Source: ZCTH02-B3 sp036563895
Lineage (GTDB): Bacteria; Bacillota; Bacilli; Paenibacillales; Paenibacillaceae
Direction of reading: 5' to 3'
Assembly: GCA_036563895.1 (NCBI GenBank)
Contig: DATCLN010000041.1
Location: forward strand, 1 to 11,842
Length of the DNA: 11,842 nt
The first letter of the stretch is position 1. The number at the start of each line of letters is the position of its first letter. Of the stretch, positions 1 through 5,575 are shown piece after piece. The notes beneath the pieces are model-generated. The model saw nothing but the letters and a program-made list of their open reading frames with translations. It was not told where the DNA came from and searched no databases. The position numbers were made by a program, and so were the translations under genes.

Positions 1-159
1 GTCATGTATATCGTCTGCTCCATTTTCGAAACGAAAATCTGGACCTATCTCAAAGAATCGTGGCTGCTCCTTACGGCCATCGTGCTCGTCGTGGTCGGGG
101 TCATTTTCGTGCCGGAGCTGGCCCTGATGATTCCCGATTGGATCTTCGGAAAGGGATGA
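1..159 (+). CDS. C-terminal end of a probable TRAP transporter large permease (DctM-like), truncated by window edge
   Basis: Only the last 52 codons and the TGA stop are present; the gene enters from the left. The fragment has a short amphipathic stretch (MYIVCSIFETKIWTYLKES), a hydrophobic segment of about 20 residues (LLLTAIVLVVVGVIFVPEL), and the ending ALMIPDWIFGKG. A last membrane helix that runs into a Pro-Glu-Leu turn and a short LP/IP-x-x-(I/L)-(F/M) tail is typical of the large, substrate-translocating subunit of TRAP transporters, which import organic acids using the sodium gradient. The next gene starts 7 nt after the stop, so this permease is probably co-transcribed with the two dehydrogenases downstream. 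That layout fits a carboxylic-acid uptake and oxidation operon. The family call rests on a short piece and another multi-pass permease is possible. Confidence 0.6.
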   Translation, partial: VMYIVCSIFETKIWTYLKESWLLLTAIVLVVVGVIFVPELALMIPDWIFGKG

Positions 160-166
160 ACGTCAG

Positions 167-925
167 ATGAACTTTGCGGGCAAAGTCGTGCTGGTGACGG
201 GCGCCGGCGCCGGCATCGGGCGGACCGCCGCCGTCATGTTCGCGGAGAAGGGAGCCAAAGTGGCCGTGAACGCCCTCACCGCGGAACGCGGCCGGCAAAC
301 CGCGGAGCTGATCCGGCAAAAAGGAGGCGAAGCCGTCTTCATCCAGGGAGACGTGTCGGTGGCCGCGGAATGCGAACGGATCGTGCGCGAAACGGTGAAC
401 GCCTTCGGCCGGCTGGACATCCTGGTCAACAACGCCGGCGTCGCCATCCCCGGGCGCGTCGACAACATGTCGGAAGAAGATTTTGACCGCACCATGGCCC
501 TGAACGTCAAAGGCGTGTTCATGATGTCCAAATACGCCGTGCTGCAGATGAAAAAACAGGGCGGCGGCGTGATCGTGAACGTCGCCTCGGTGGCCGCGCT
601 GAAAGGCCACAAGGACCGCAGCGCCTACGCCGCCTCGAAGGGCGCCGTCGTGGCCCTGACCAAATCGATGGCGGCCGACCACGTGCCGGACAACATCCGC
701 GTCAACTGCGTCTGCCCCGGCACCACCCATACGCCGGCGATCGAGGAAAAAATCCGCACCGCCGACGATCCGGAAGCGATGCGGGCGATGTTTCTCGCCA
801 GGCACCCCGTCGGGCGGCTCGCCAAGCCCGAGGAGATCGCCTACGCCATACTGTTCGCCTGCTGCGACGAAGCGGCGTTCATGACGGGCAGCGTCATCAC
901 CATCGACGGCGGCATGACGATGTGA
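167..925 (+). CDS. short-chain dehydrogenase/reductase (SDR), classical FabG-like type
   Basis: A complete 252-residue classical SDR, the usual length for the family. The Rossmann nucleotide-binding motif TGAGAGIG is at residues 11-18, GDV at 61-63, NNAG at 88-91 and the catalytic Asn in ALNVKG at 113. The Ser-Tyr-Lys catalytic set is S141, Y154 and K158 (YAASK), followed by PGTTHTP at 184-190 and a C-terminal IDGGM. The end of the second strand (VAVNAL) has no acidic residue, which hints at NADP(H) rather than NAD(H), but this is inference. The ATG at 167 follows a GGAAAGGG ribosome binding site that overlaps the end of the upstream permease gene. Together with the Ldh2-family gene 46 nt downstream it probably oxidises or reduces a hydroxyl/keto group of the imported substrate. 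SDR substrate specificity cannot be read from sequence. Confidence 0.9.
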   Translation: MNFAGKVVLVTGAGAGIGRTAAVMFAEKGAKVAVNALTAERGRQTAELIRQKGGEAVFIQGDVSVAAECERIVRETVNAFGRLDILVNNAGVAIPGRVDNMSEEDFDRTMALNVKGVFMMSKYAVLQMKKQGGGVIVNVASVAALKGHKDRSAYAASKGAVVALTKSMAADHVPDNIRVNCVCPGTTHTPAIEEKIRTADDPEAMRAMFLARHPVGRLAKPEEIAYAILFACCDEAAFMTGSVITIDGGMTM

Positions 926-950
926 ACGATGCGGCAATGGACACGCGGAA

Positions 951-962
951 CCTCCATGGAGG
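951..962 (+). promoter_or_regulatory. perfect 12-bp palindrome containing the ribosome binding site of the Ldh2-family gene
   Basis: CCTCCATGGAGG reads the same on both strands. Its right half is the GGAGG that sets the start of the downstream gene at 972. In RNA it could form only a small CCTC-CATG-GAGG hairpin, so a regulatory role is speculative, but the ribosome binding site assignment is well supported. Confidence 0.4.
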
Positions 963-971
963 ATGGAACAG

Positions 972-1988
972 ATGGAACTTGTGCGGGTAGCTTCGGATGA
1001 GCTGCTGGATTGGTGCGTGCGCAAGCTGACAAGCGTCGGAGTGCCCGAGGACCATGCGAGAATCACCGCCGACGTGCTGGTCCATGCCAATCTCAGGGGC
1101 GTGGACTCCCATGGCGTTTTGCGGATGGAACATTATGTAAACAAAATCGCCGCCGGCGGCATCAACCCCGTGCCGAAGATCGGCGTGAGCCGCACCGGCC
1201 CGGTCACCGCCATCGTCGACGGCGACGACGGCCTCGGCCATGTGGTGGCCTACCGGGCCATGGAAACGGCGCTGGAATTGGCGGAGCAGCACGGGGTCGG
1301 CGTGGTCGGAGCGGTGAACAGCAGCCACTGCGGAGCTCTGTCCTACTTCGTCAAAATGGCCACGGAACGGAACATGATCGGCGTCGTCATGTCCAACACG
1401 GACAAGGTGGCGGTGCCCTACGGCGGAAGGGAGCCGTTTTTCGGCACCAATCCGATGGCCTTCGGCTTTCCGGCGCGGAGGCATCCGCCCGTCATCCTCG
1501 ACATGGCCACCACGACGGTGGCGTTCGGCAAGATTCTTGACCACAAGCTGAAAGGCAAGCCGATTCCGCCGGAGTGGGGAGTGGACCGCGAGGGGGAAAG
1601 CGTGACGGACCCGGACAAGGTCTACGCCCTGCAGCATTTCGGCGGAGCCAAGGGGTACGGCCTGGCGCTGGTGGTGGACGTGCTGTCGTCCGTGCTGTTC
1701 GGCGCCGCCTACGGGCCCCATGTGGAGACGATGTATGCGGAGGATCTGAGCCGCAAGCGCAAGCTGGCGCAGTTCTTCATGGCCTTGAATCCGTCGTTTT
1801 TCACCGAAACGGACGCCTTCCTGGACACCATGGACCGGATGATCGACGAAATCCACGCCGCGCCGCCCGCCAGGGGGTTCGACCGGGTGCTCGTGCCCGG
1901 CGAGCCGGAAAACCTGACGGAATGGCAGCGGCTGAGGGAAGGCATACCGCTGCCTGAAGAGATCGTGCGGTATTTGCGGGGGCATTGA
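972..1988 (+). CDS. Ldh2/MDH2-family NAD(P)-dependent 2-hydroxyacid dehydrogenase, ureidoglycolate dehydrogenase (AllD)-like
   Basis: A 338-residue cytosolic oxidoreductase of the Ldh2 family (malate, sulfolactate, delta-1-piperideine and ureidoglycolate dehydrogenases), which has a fold distinct from classical lactate dehydrogenases. Visible family motifs are RGVDSHGVLR (about residues 42-51), the catalytic His in NSSHCGALSYF (about H119), FFGTNPMAF (about 156-164), VILDMATT, and GGAKGYGLALVVDVLS near residue 230. Recalled E. coli AllD matches closely along the length, including GAISYFV, GTNPLAF and PKGYG, so AllD is the nearest named relative I know. Allantoin genes are not visible here, so the substrate may be another 2-hydroxy acid. 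Start choice: an ATG at 963 abuts GGAGG at 958-962 with no spacing, whereas the ATG at 972 lies 9 nt beyond it, so 972 is preferred. Copper genes follow convergently. Confidence 0.85.
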   Translation: MELVRVASDELLDWCVRKLTSVGVPEDHARITADVLVHANLRGVDSHGVLRMEHYVNKIAAGGINPVPKIGVSRTGPVTAIVDGDDGLGHVVAYRAMETALELAEQHGVGVVGAVNSSHCGALSYFVKMATERNMIGVVMSNTDKVAVPYGGREPFFGTNPMAFGFPARRHPPVILDMATTTVAFGKILDHKLKGKPIPPEWGVDREGESVTDPDKVYALQHFGGAKGYGLALVVDVLSSVLFGAAYGPHVETMYAEDLSRKRKLAQFFMALNPSFFTETDAFLDTMDRMIDEIHAAPPARGFDRVLVPGEPENLTEWQRLREGIPLPEEIVRYLRGH

Positions 1989-2081
1989 GCCGTCCCGCAT
2001 TTCGCCATGCGCCATGCGCCGCAACCCTGTGCACCGCCATCCCGCGTTGCCGCCGCGCGTCGCCTCCACGCTCCCCGGCGG
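1989..2081. other. short convergent intergenic spacer
   Basis: This 93-nt gap separates the rightward dehydrogenase gene from the leftward copA. It holds a small direct repeat (GCCATGC twice near 2003-2017). I see no stem followed by a T-run on either strand, so no intrinsic terminator can be assigned. Confidence 0.5.
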
Positions 2082-4331
2082 TCACACCCTGGCCCGCTGC
2101 AGGCGAAGCGCGTTCAGCACCACCGACACCGAGCTCAGGGCCATCGCGGCGCCGGCCAGCCACGGGGCGAGGAAGCCCGCGGCGGCCACCGGGATGCCCA
2201 GGGAGTTGTAGGCGAGGGCCCAAAACAGGTTCTGCCGGATGTTGGCCATCGTCTTGCGGCTGATGGCCATCGCGTCGGCGATGGCGTTGAGATCGCCGCG
2301 CATCAGCGTCACGTCCGCCGCTTCCATCGCCACGTCCGTGCCGGTGCCGACGGCCATCCCGATGTCGGCGGCCGCCAGCGCGGGGGCGTCGTTGATGCCG
2401 TCCCCCACCATCGCTACCTTCTTTCCCTGCGCCTGCAGTTTCCGGATTTCCTCCGCCTTCCCCTCCGGCAGCACCTCGGCAAGGACGCGGTCAATGCCCG
2501 CCTGCCGCGCGACGGCCCGGGCCGTCCGCTCGTTGTCGCCGGTGAGCATGACGACCTCGATGCCCATGGCCTTCAGCCGCGCGATCGCTTCCCGCGAGGT
2601 TTCCTTCAGGGTGTCGGCCACCGCCAACGTTCCGGCGTAGACGCGGTCGAAGGCCGCCAGCATCGCGGTTTTTCCCTCTTCCTCAAGCTTCCGCGCGGCT
2701 TCCAGCGCCCGCTCCGGCAGCTCCACGCCGTACCGGGCCATGAGCCGGCGGTTGCCCGCCAGCACTTCCCTTCCTTCAACCACGGCGCGAACTCCGTGGC
2801 CGGCCAACGCTTCGAACGCTTCCGCCGCGGGGATCCCGATGCCCCTTGCGGCGGCGCCGCGGACGATCGCCTCGGCCAAAGGATGCTCCGACGGCTTCTC
2901 GGCGGCGGCGACCAGGCGCAGGAATTCCCGTTCGTCGCCCGCCGCGGGAATCACGTCGGTGAGCTCCGGCTTGCCCTTGGTGATCGTGCCGGTCTTGTCC
3001 AGCACCACCGTGTCGATGCGGTGGGTGAGCTCCAGGTGCTCGCCGCCCCGGAACAAAATGCCCAGCTCCGCCGCGCGACCCGACCCCGCCATGACGGAGG
3101 TCGGGGTCGCCAGGCCCAGGGCGCACGGGCAGGCGATGACCAGCACGGCGATGGCGTTCCGCAGGGCTTTGGCGAAATCGCCGGGGGCCGCCCACACGAA
3201 CCAGACGAGGAATGTCGCCAGCGCGATGCCGACGACGATGGGGACGAAGATGCCCGAAATGGCGTCGGCCACCCGCTGGATAGGCGCCTTGGACCCCTGC
3301 GCTTCCTCCACCACCCGGACGATTTGCGCAAGGGTGGTGTCCTTGCCGACCTTGGTCGCCCTGACCTTCAGCATTCCGTTCAGATTGACGGTGGCGCCGA
3401 TGACGGGGTCTCCCGGACCCTTTTCCACGGGAAGGCTTTCCCCCGTCAGCATCGATTCGTCCACCGCCGCGGACCCTTCCATGACTTCCCCGTCGACGGG
3501 AATTTTCTCTCCCGGCCTCACCAGCACGATGTCCCCCACGATCACTTCTTCCGCGGGGATTTGGAGCTCGCGGCCGTCCCGGATGACGAGGGCCGTCTTT
3601 GCACGCAGGCCCATGAGCGTCTTGATCGCCTCGGACGTGCGCCCCTTGGCCAGCGCCTCGAGGAGTTTCCCGAGGACGATGAGGGTGATGAGCACGGCGC
3701 TCGTTTCAAAATAGAGGGCCGGGGCATGGCCGGCGTGCCCGCCGGTCGTGATTGCCCACTCCATCGTGAGAAACAGGCTGTAAAAATACGCGGCCGAAGT
3801 GCCGAGGGCGACCAGCACGTCCATGTTGGCGCTGCGGTTCCGCAGGGCTTTGTATGCTCCGATGTAAAACGGCCCGCCCACCACGAATTGCACGGGGGTG
3901 GCCAGCGCCAGCTGGACCCACGGGTTCATGAGCCAGCCGGGCACCCACAGGAACGACAGAAACGAAAAGTGGCCGGCCATCGTCCAAAGCAGCGGAAGCG
4001 AAAGGACGGCCGACAGTGCGAACCGGCGCCGCTGCCTTTCGATTTCCCGCCGCCGGTGGTCTTTTTCGCCTTCCCGTTCCTTTTTCACGGCCGCCCGGTA
4101 CCCCAGCTGCTCCACCTTGCGGATCACGTCCGCGACGGACACCGCCGAGGGCGAAAACTCCACGTGGGCCGTCTCCAGCGCCAGGTTTACGTGGGCCCTG
4201 GCGACGCCGGGCATCCGGCTCAGCCCCTTTTCGATCCGGTTCGCGCACGCCGCGCAGGTCATCCCGGTGATTTGCAGTTGCACCTGCTCCAGGTCCCGGG
4301 CATCCCGGGCGGATGGATTTGCCGTTTCCAT
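2082..4331 (-). CDS. copA: Cu(I)-exporting P1B-1-type ATPase CopA
   Basis: A 749-residue copper pump that uses ATP to export cytosolic Cu(I) across the plasma membrane. In order, it has one N-terminal heavy-metal domain with GMTCAAC (about residues 23-29), a charged linker, the first membrane helices, the actuator loop TGES (about 296-299), the transmembrane metal site CPC (401-403), the phosphorylation motif DKTGT (445-449), the nucleotide-domain HP (about 483-484), and GDGINDAP (643-650). The later helices carry YN (708-709) and MALSS (730-734). CPC plus YN plus MxxSS marks the Cu(I) subgroup rather than Zn/Cd pumps. The frame is open back to a GTG at 4358, but that codon lies inside a CsoR-type operator. 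The ATG at 4331 has a GGGGAG site 8 nt upstream, so it is taken as the start. CopZ is its likely copper donor. Confidence 0.96.
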   Translation of the reverse strand: METANPSARDARDLEQVQLQITGMTCAACANRIEKGLSRMPGVARAHVNLALETAHVEFSPSAVSVADVIRKVEQLGYRAAVKKEREGEKDHRRREIERQRRRFALSAVLSLPLLWTMAGHFSFLSFLWVPGWLMNPWVQLALATPVQFVVGGPFYIGAYKALRNRSANMDVLVALGTSAAYFYSLFLTMEWAITTGGHAGHAPALYFETSAVLITLIVLGKLLEALAKGRTSEAIKTLMGLRAKTALVIRDGRELQIPAEEVIVGDIVLVRPGEKIPVDGEVMEGSAAVDESMLTGESLPVEKGPGDPVIGATVNLNGMLKVRATKVGKDTTLAQIVRVVEEAQGSKAPIQRVADAISGIFVPIVVGIALATFLVWFVWAAPGDFAKALRNAIAVLVIACPCALGLATPTSVMAGSGRAAELGILFRGGEHLELTHRIDTVVLDKTGTITKGKPELTDVIPAAGDEREFLRLVAAAEKPSEHPLAEAIVRGAAARGIGIPAAEAFEALAGHGVRAVVEGREVLAGNRRLMARYGVELPERALEAARKLEEEGKTAMLAAFDRVYAGTLAVADTLKETSREAIARLKAMGIEVVMLTGDNERTARAVARQAGIDRVLAEVLPEGKAEEIRKLQAQGKKVAMVGDGINDAPALAAADIGMAVGTGTDVAMEAADVTLMRGDLNAIADAMAISRKTMANIRQNLFWALAYNSLGIPVAAAGFLAPWLAGAAMALSSVSVVLNALRLQRARV

Positions 4332-4348
4332 GTCCAGCGCTCCCCAAC

Positions 4349-4365
4349 ATACCCCCACAGGGTAT
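4349..4365 (-). promoter_or_regulatory. CsoR-type operator in the copZ-copA gap
   Basis: ATACCC-CCACA-GGGTAT is a perfect 6+6 inverted repeat with a 5-nt spacer. Its reverse complement, ATACCCTGTGGGGGTAT, closely resembles the CsoR operator of Bacillus subtilis copZA as I recall it (TACCCTACGGGGGTA core). It sits 17 nt upstream of the chosen copA start and just past the terminator-like hairpin at the end of copZ. This suggests copA has its own CsoR-controlled start of transcription; a clear -35/-10 pair is not visible. Confidence 0.7.
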
Positions 4366-4375
4366 CGAATGTGCC

Positions 4376-4407
4376 AAAAAAACCGGGGTCAGACGACGTC
4401 GTACCCC
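4376..4407 (-). terminator. possible intrinsic terminator or attenuator at the end of copZ
   Basis: On the minus strand, GGGGT (4403-4407) pairs with ACCCC (4385-4389). An inner ACG/CGT stem closes on an ACGT loop with a 3-nt bulge, and GG plus seven Ts follows (4376-4382). The structure spans the copZ stop codon. The stem is short and bulged, so it may only attenuate. Its position directly before a CsoR-type operator supports separate control of copA. Confidence 0.42.
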
Positions 4408-4589
4408 TGATCTTCAATGGCCTTTTTCAGCTGTTCCAGCGTCACTTTCGTCTCGTCGTACTCGATCGACACCGTCCCGCCGGCCAGGTCGACGGTCGCC
4501 TTGGCGCCGGCCTGTTTCACCGCGTTCTCCACGGCGCTCTTGCAATGCCCGCAAGACATGCCCTTCACGTTCAGCGTCACGGTTTGCAT
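4389..4589 (-). CDS. copZ: copper chaperone CopZ (heavy-metal-associated domain protein)
   Basis: A 66-residue single-domain copper chaperone that carries Cu(I) in the cytosol and hands it to CopA (and exchanges it with CsoR). The metal site is MSCGHC at residues 11-16, with C13 and C16 as the Cu(I) ligands. The rest fits the beta-alpha-beta-beta-alpha-beta ferredoxin-like fold: VTLNVKG, SAVENAVKQAG, ATVDLAGGTVSIEYD, LEQLKKAIEDQGYDV. Length is normal for the family. The frame is open to an ATG at 4619, which overlaps the csoR stop. The ATG at 4589 matches the usual N-terminus and follows a strong GAGGTGAT site (4594-4601), so it is chosen. It lies 26 nt after csoR in the same transcription unit. 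A terminator-like hairpin overlaps its stop. Confidence 0.95.
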   Translation of the reverse strand: MQTVTLNVKGMSCGHCKSAVENAVKQAGAKATVDLAGGTVSIEYDETKVTLEQLKKAIEDQGYDVV

Positions 4590-4615
4590 GAAAATCACCT
4601 CGTATATAAGTATGG

Positions 4616-4975
4616 TCATTTGAGCAGCTTGTTCACGGTGGTCAAAAGCTCGTCGACGACGTCGAGGTCGCCTTCCCGGATCCGCTCCACCACGCAGCTT
4701 TTCATGTGCCCGGCCAAAAGCAGCTTGCCCACGCCGTTCAAGGCCGACTGCACGGCGGAGATCTGGTTGAGCACATGGTCGCAGTACGTGTCTTTTTCAA
4801 TCATGCCCTTGATGCCGCGGATCTGCCCCTCGATGCGGTTGAGCCGGGCGATCAGATCCGCCTTGAGCTTCTCGGAATGATGGCTTTTGCGGTGAACGTG
4901 TCCGCCTGAAGGATGGCTGTGCGCGTGCCCGTCAGGCGGCCGGACGTCCTCCACGGTCTCCTGATTGGCCTCCAC
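4616..4975 (-). CDS. csoR: copper-sensing transcriptional repressor CsoR with His-rich N-terminal tail
   Basis: A 119-residue DUF156/CsoR-family repressor that leaves its operator when it binds Cu(I). The helical core starts at KLKADLIARLNRIEGQIRGIKGMIE. The Cu(I) ligand pattern Cys-His-Cys is present: C65 (DTYC), H90 and C94 (HMKSC). That pattern favours a copper sensor over the persulfide-sensing relative CstR, which lacks this His. Residues 17-33 hold seven histidines (GHAHSHPSGGHVHRKSHH), longer than usual. The frame is open upstream to 5086, but a consensus promoter with a CsoR-like operator at 4997-5025 lies inside that extension. The GTG at 4975, 8 nt after AAAGGGG (4984-4990), is therefore the best start. 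It is first in the csoR-copZ-copA set and divergent from the rhodanese gene. Confidence 0.93.
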   Translation of the reverse strand: MEANQETVEDVRPPDGHAHSHPSGGHVHRKSHHSEKLKADLIARLNRIEGQIRGIKGMIEKDTYCDHVLNQISAVQSALNGVGKLLLAGHMKSCVVERIREGDLDVVDELLTTVNKLLK

Positions 4976-4996
4976 CGGATTCACCCCTTTGTCTAC

Positions 4997-5025
4997 ATAG
5001 TATACCCCGGTACAGTATATGTCAA
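4997..5025 (-). promoter_or_regulatory. sigma-A type promoter of csoR-copZ-copA
   Basis: On the minus strand, a perfect -35 TTGACA (5020-5025) is followed after 17 nt by TACTAT (4997-5002). A better hexamer, TATACT (4999-5004), lies at 15 nt. Transcription would begin near 4990, placing the AAAGGGG ribosome binding site at the very 5' end of the message. The promoter lies within the open frame that extends csoR upstream, which argues against that longer start. Confidence 0.7.
5002..5018 (-). promoter_or_regulatory. CsoR-like operator inside the csoR promoter
   Basis: Read on the minus strand, ATACTG-TACCG-GGGTAT keeps one perfect half-site (GGGTAT), while the other differs at two bases from ATACCC. 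It fills the spacer between the -35 and -10 hexamers of csoR, the position expected for autorepression by CsoR. The mismatched half-site makes it weaker evidence than the sites at 4349 and 5097. Confidence 0.55.
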
Positions 5026-5096
5026 GGAACGCTTCATTATCCGTCCAATGATTGAGTTGGAATGAAAAACGCGTTAAAATGGACATGAAGCTTACA

Positions 5097-5112
5097 ATAC
5101 CCCATAGGGTAT
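5097..5112 (+). promoter_or_regulatory. CsoR-type operator upstream of the rhodanese gene
   Basis: ATACCC-CATA-GGGTAT is a perfect 6+6 inverted repeat like the one before copA but with a 4-nt spacer. Its right half overlaps a TATATT -10 hexamer (5110-5115) facing the rhodanese gene at 5143. It is about 72 nt upstream of the csoR -35 hexamer, so it is better placed to repress the rightward genes than csoR. Confidence 0.62.
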
Positions 5113-5115
5113 ATT
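5110..5115 (+). promoter_or_regulatory. probable -10 element of the rhodanese/CoA-disulfide reductase operon
   Basis: TATATT matches five of six bases of the sigma-A -10 hexamer and lies 27 nt before the start codon at 5143. No good -35 is found at 16-18 nt upstream, so the promoter may be weak or need an activator. The last three bases of the CsoR-type operator overlap it. Confidence 0.4.
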
Positions 5116-5142
5116 AGTCTGTTCGAAAAAGGGTGATCCTCC

Positions 5143-5532
5143 ATGATGCGGTATCTCTTCTGGATCCTCCTTGCCGCACTCATCGCCTGGTGGATCTATG
5201 CCCGGTTTGCCCCGATCCGGGGCGTCCGGAACGTCGGCTCCTCCCGGTTTGCGCGGGAGCTGGCGGACACCGGGCCCGCCGGGCGGATGCTGATCGACGT
5301 GCGGGAACCCCACGAGTTTGCCCGGGGGCACATCCGCGGGGCGGTCAACATCCCGCTGTCCCAGTTCGCCAGGCGAATCGGGGAAATTCCGACGGACCGG
5401 AAAATTTTCCTGTATTGCCAAAGCGGCATGCGCAGCCGCCGGGCGGCGCGGATGCTCAGCAAGCGGGGATGCCGCGAAATCATCCATCTGAACGGCGGCC
5501 TCTCGGCCTGGCACGGCGAGACGGTCCAATGA
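5143..5532 (+). CDS. membrane-anchored rhodanese-like sulfurtransferase
   Basis: A 129-residue protein with one N-terminal membrane helix (about residues 4-20, FWILLAALIAWWIY) and a single rhodanese domain. Visible domain motifs are LIDVREPHEF (about 50-59), GHIRGAVNIPL (62-72), and the active-site loop CQSGMRS, with the persulfide-forming cysteine at C92, then HLNGGLSAW near the end. Arginines at 21, 26 and 29 directly after the helix suggest the domain faces the cytoplasm. It probably accepts sulfane sulfur and passes it on, possibly to the reductase encoded 43 nt downstream. The ATG at 5143 is preceded by AGGGTGATCC; an ATG at 5146 would differ by one residue. It is divergent from csoR and preceded by a CsoR-type operator. 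Its physiological donor and acceptor are unknown. Confidence 0.88.
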   Translation: MMRYLFWILLAALIAWWIYARFAPIRGVRNVGSSRFARELADTGPAGRMLIDVREPHEFARGHIRGAVNIPLSQFARRIGEIPTDRKIFLYCQSGMRSRRAARMLSKRGCREIIHLNGGLSAWHGETVQ

Positions 5533-5575
5533 TCCGAAGACACCGCGTTCGGCAACATTCAGGAGGGAGAGAACC

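Noticed and set aside
897..2069. A 390-codon open frame on the - strand opposite the Ldh2-family gene.
   Set aside because: The + strand encodes a well-conserved enzyme; the antisense product shows no family motif.
4332..4358. An upstream GTG start for copA adding nine residues.
   Set aside because: The GTG lies within the CsoR-type operator, while the ATG at 4331 has a well-spaced GGGGAG site.
2007..4880. A 957-codon open frame on the + strand across copA, copZ and csoR.
   Set aside because: It is antisense to three genes with intact family motifs. Its translation is Arg/Gly/His/Pro-rich and has no recognisable domain, as expected from third-position GC bias mirrored on the other strand.
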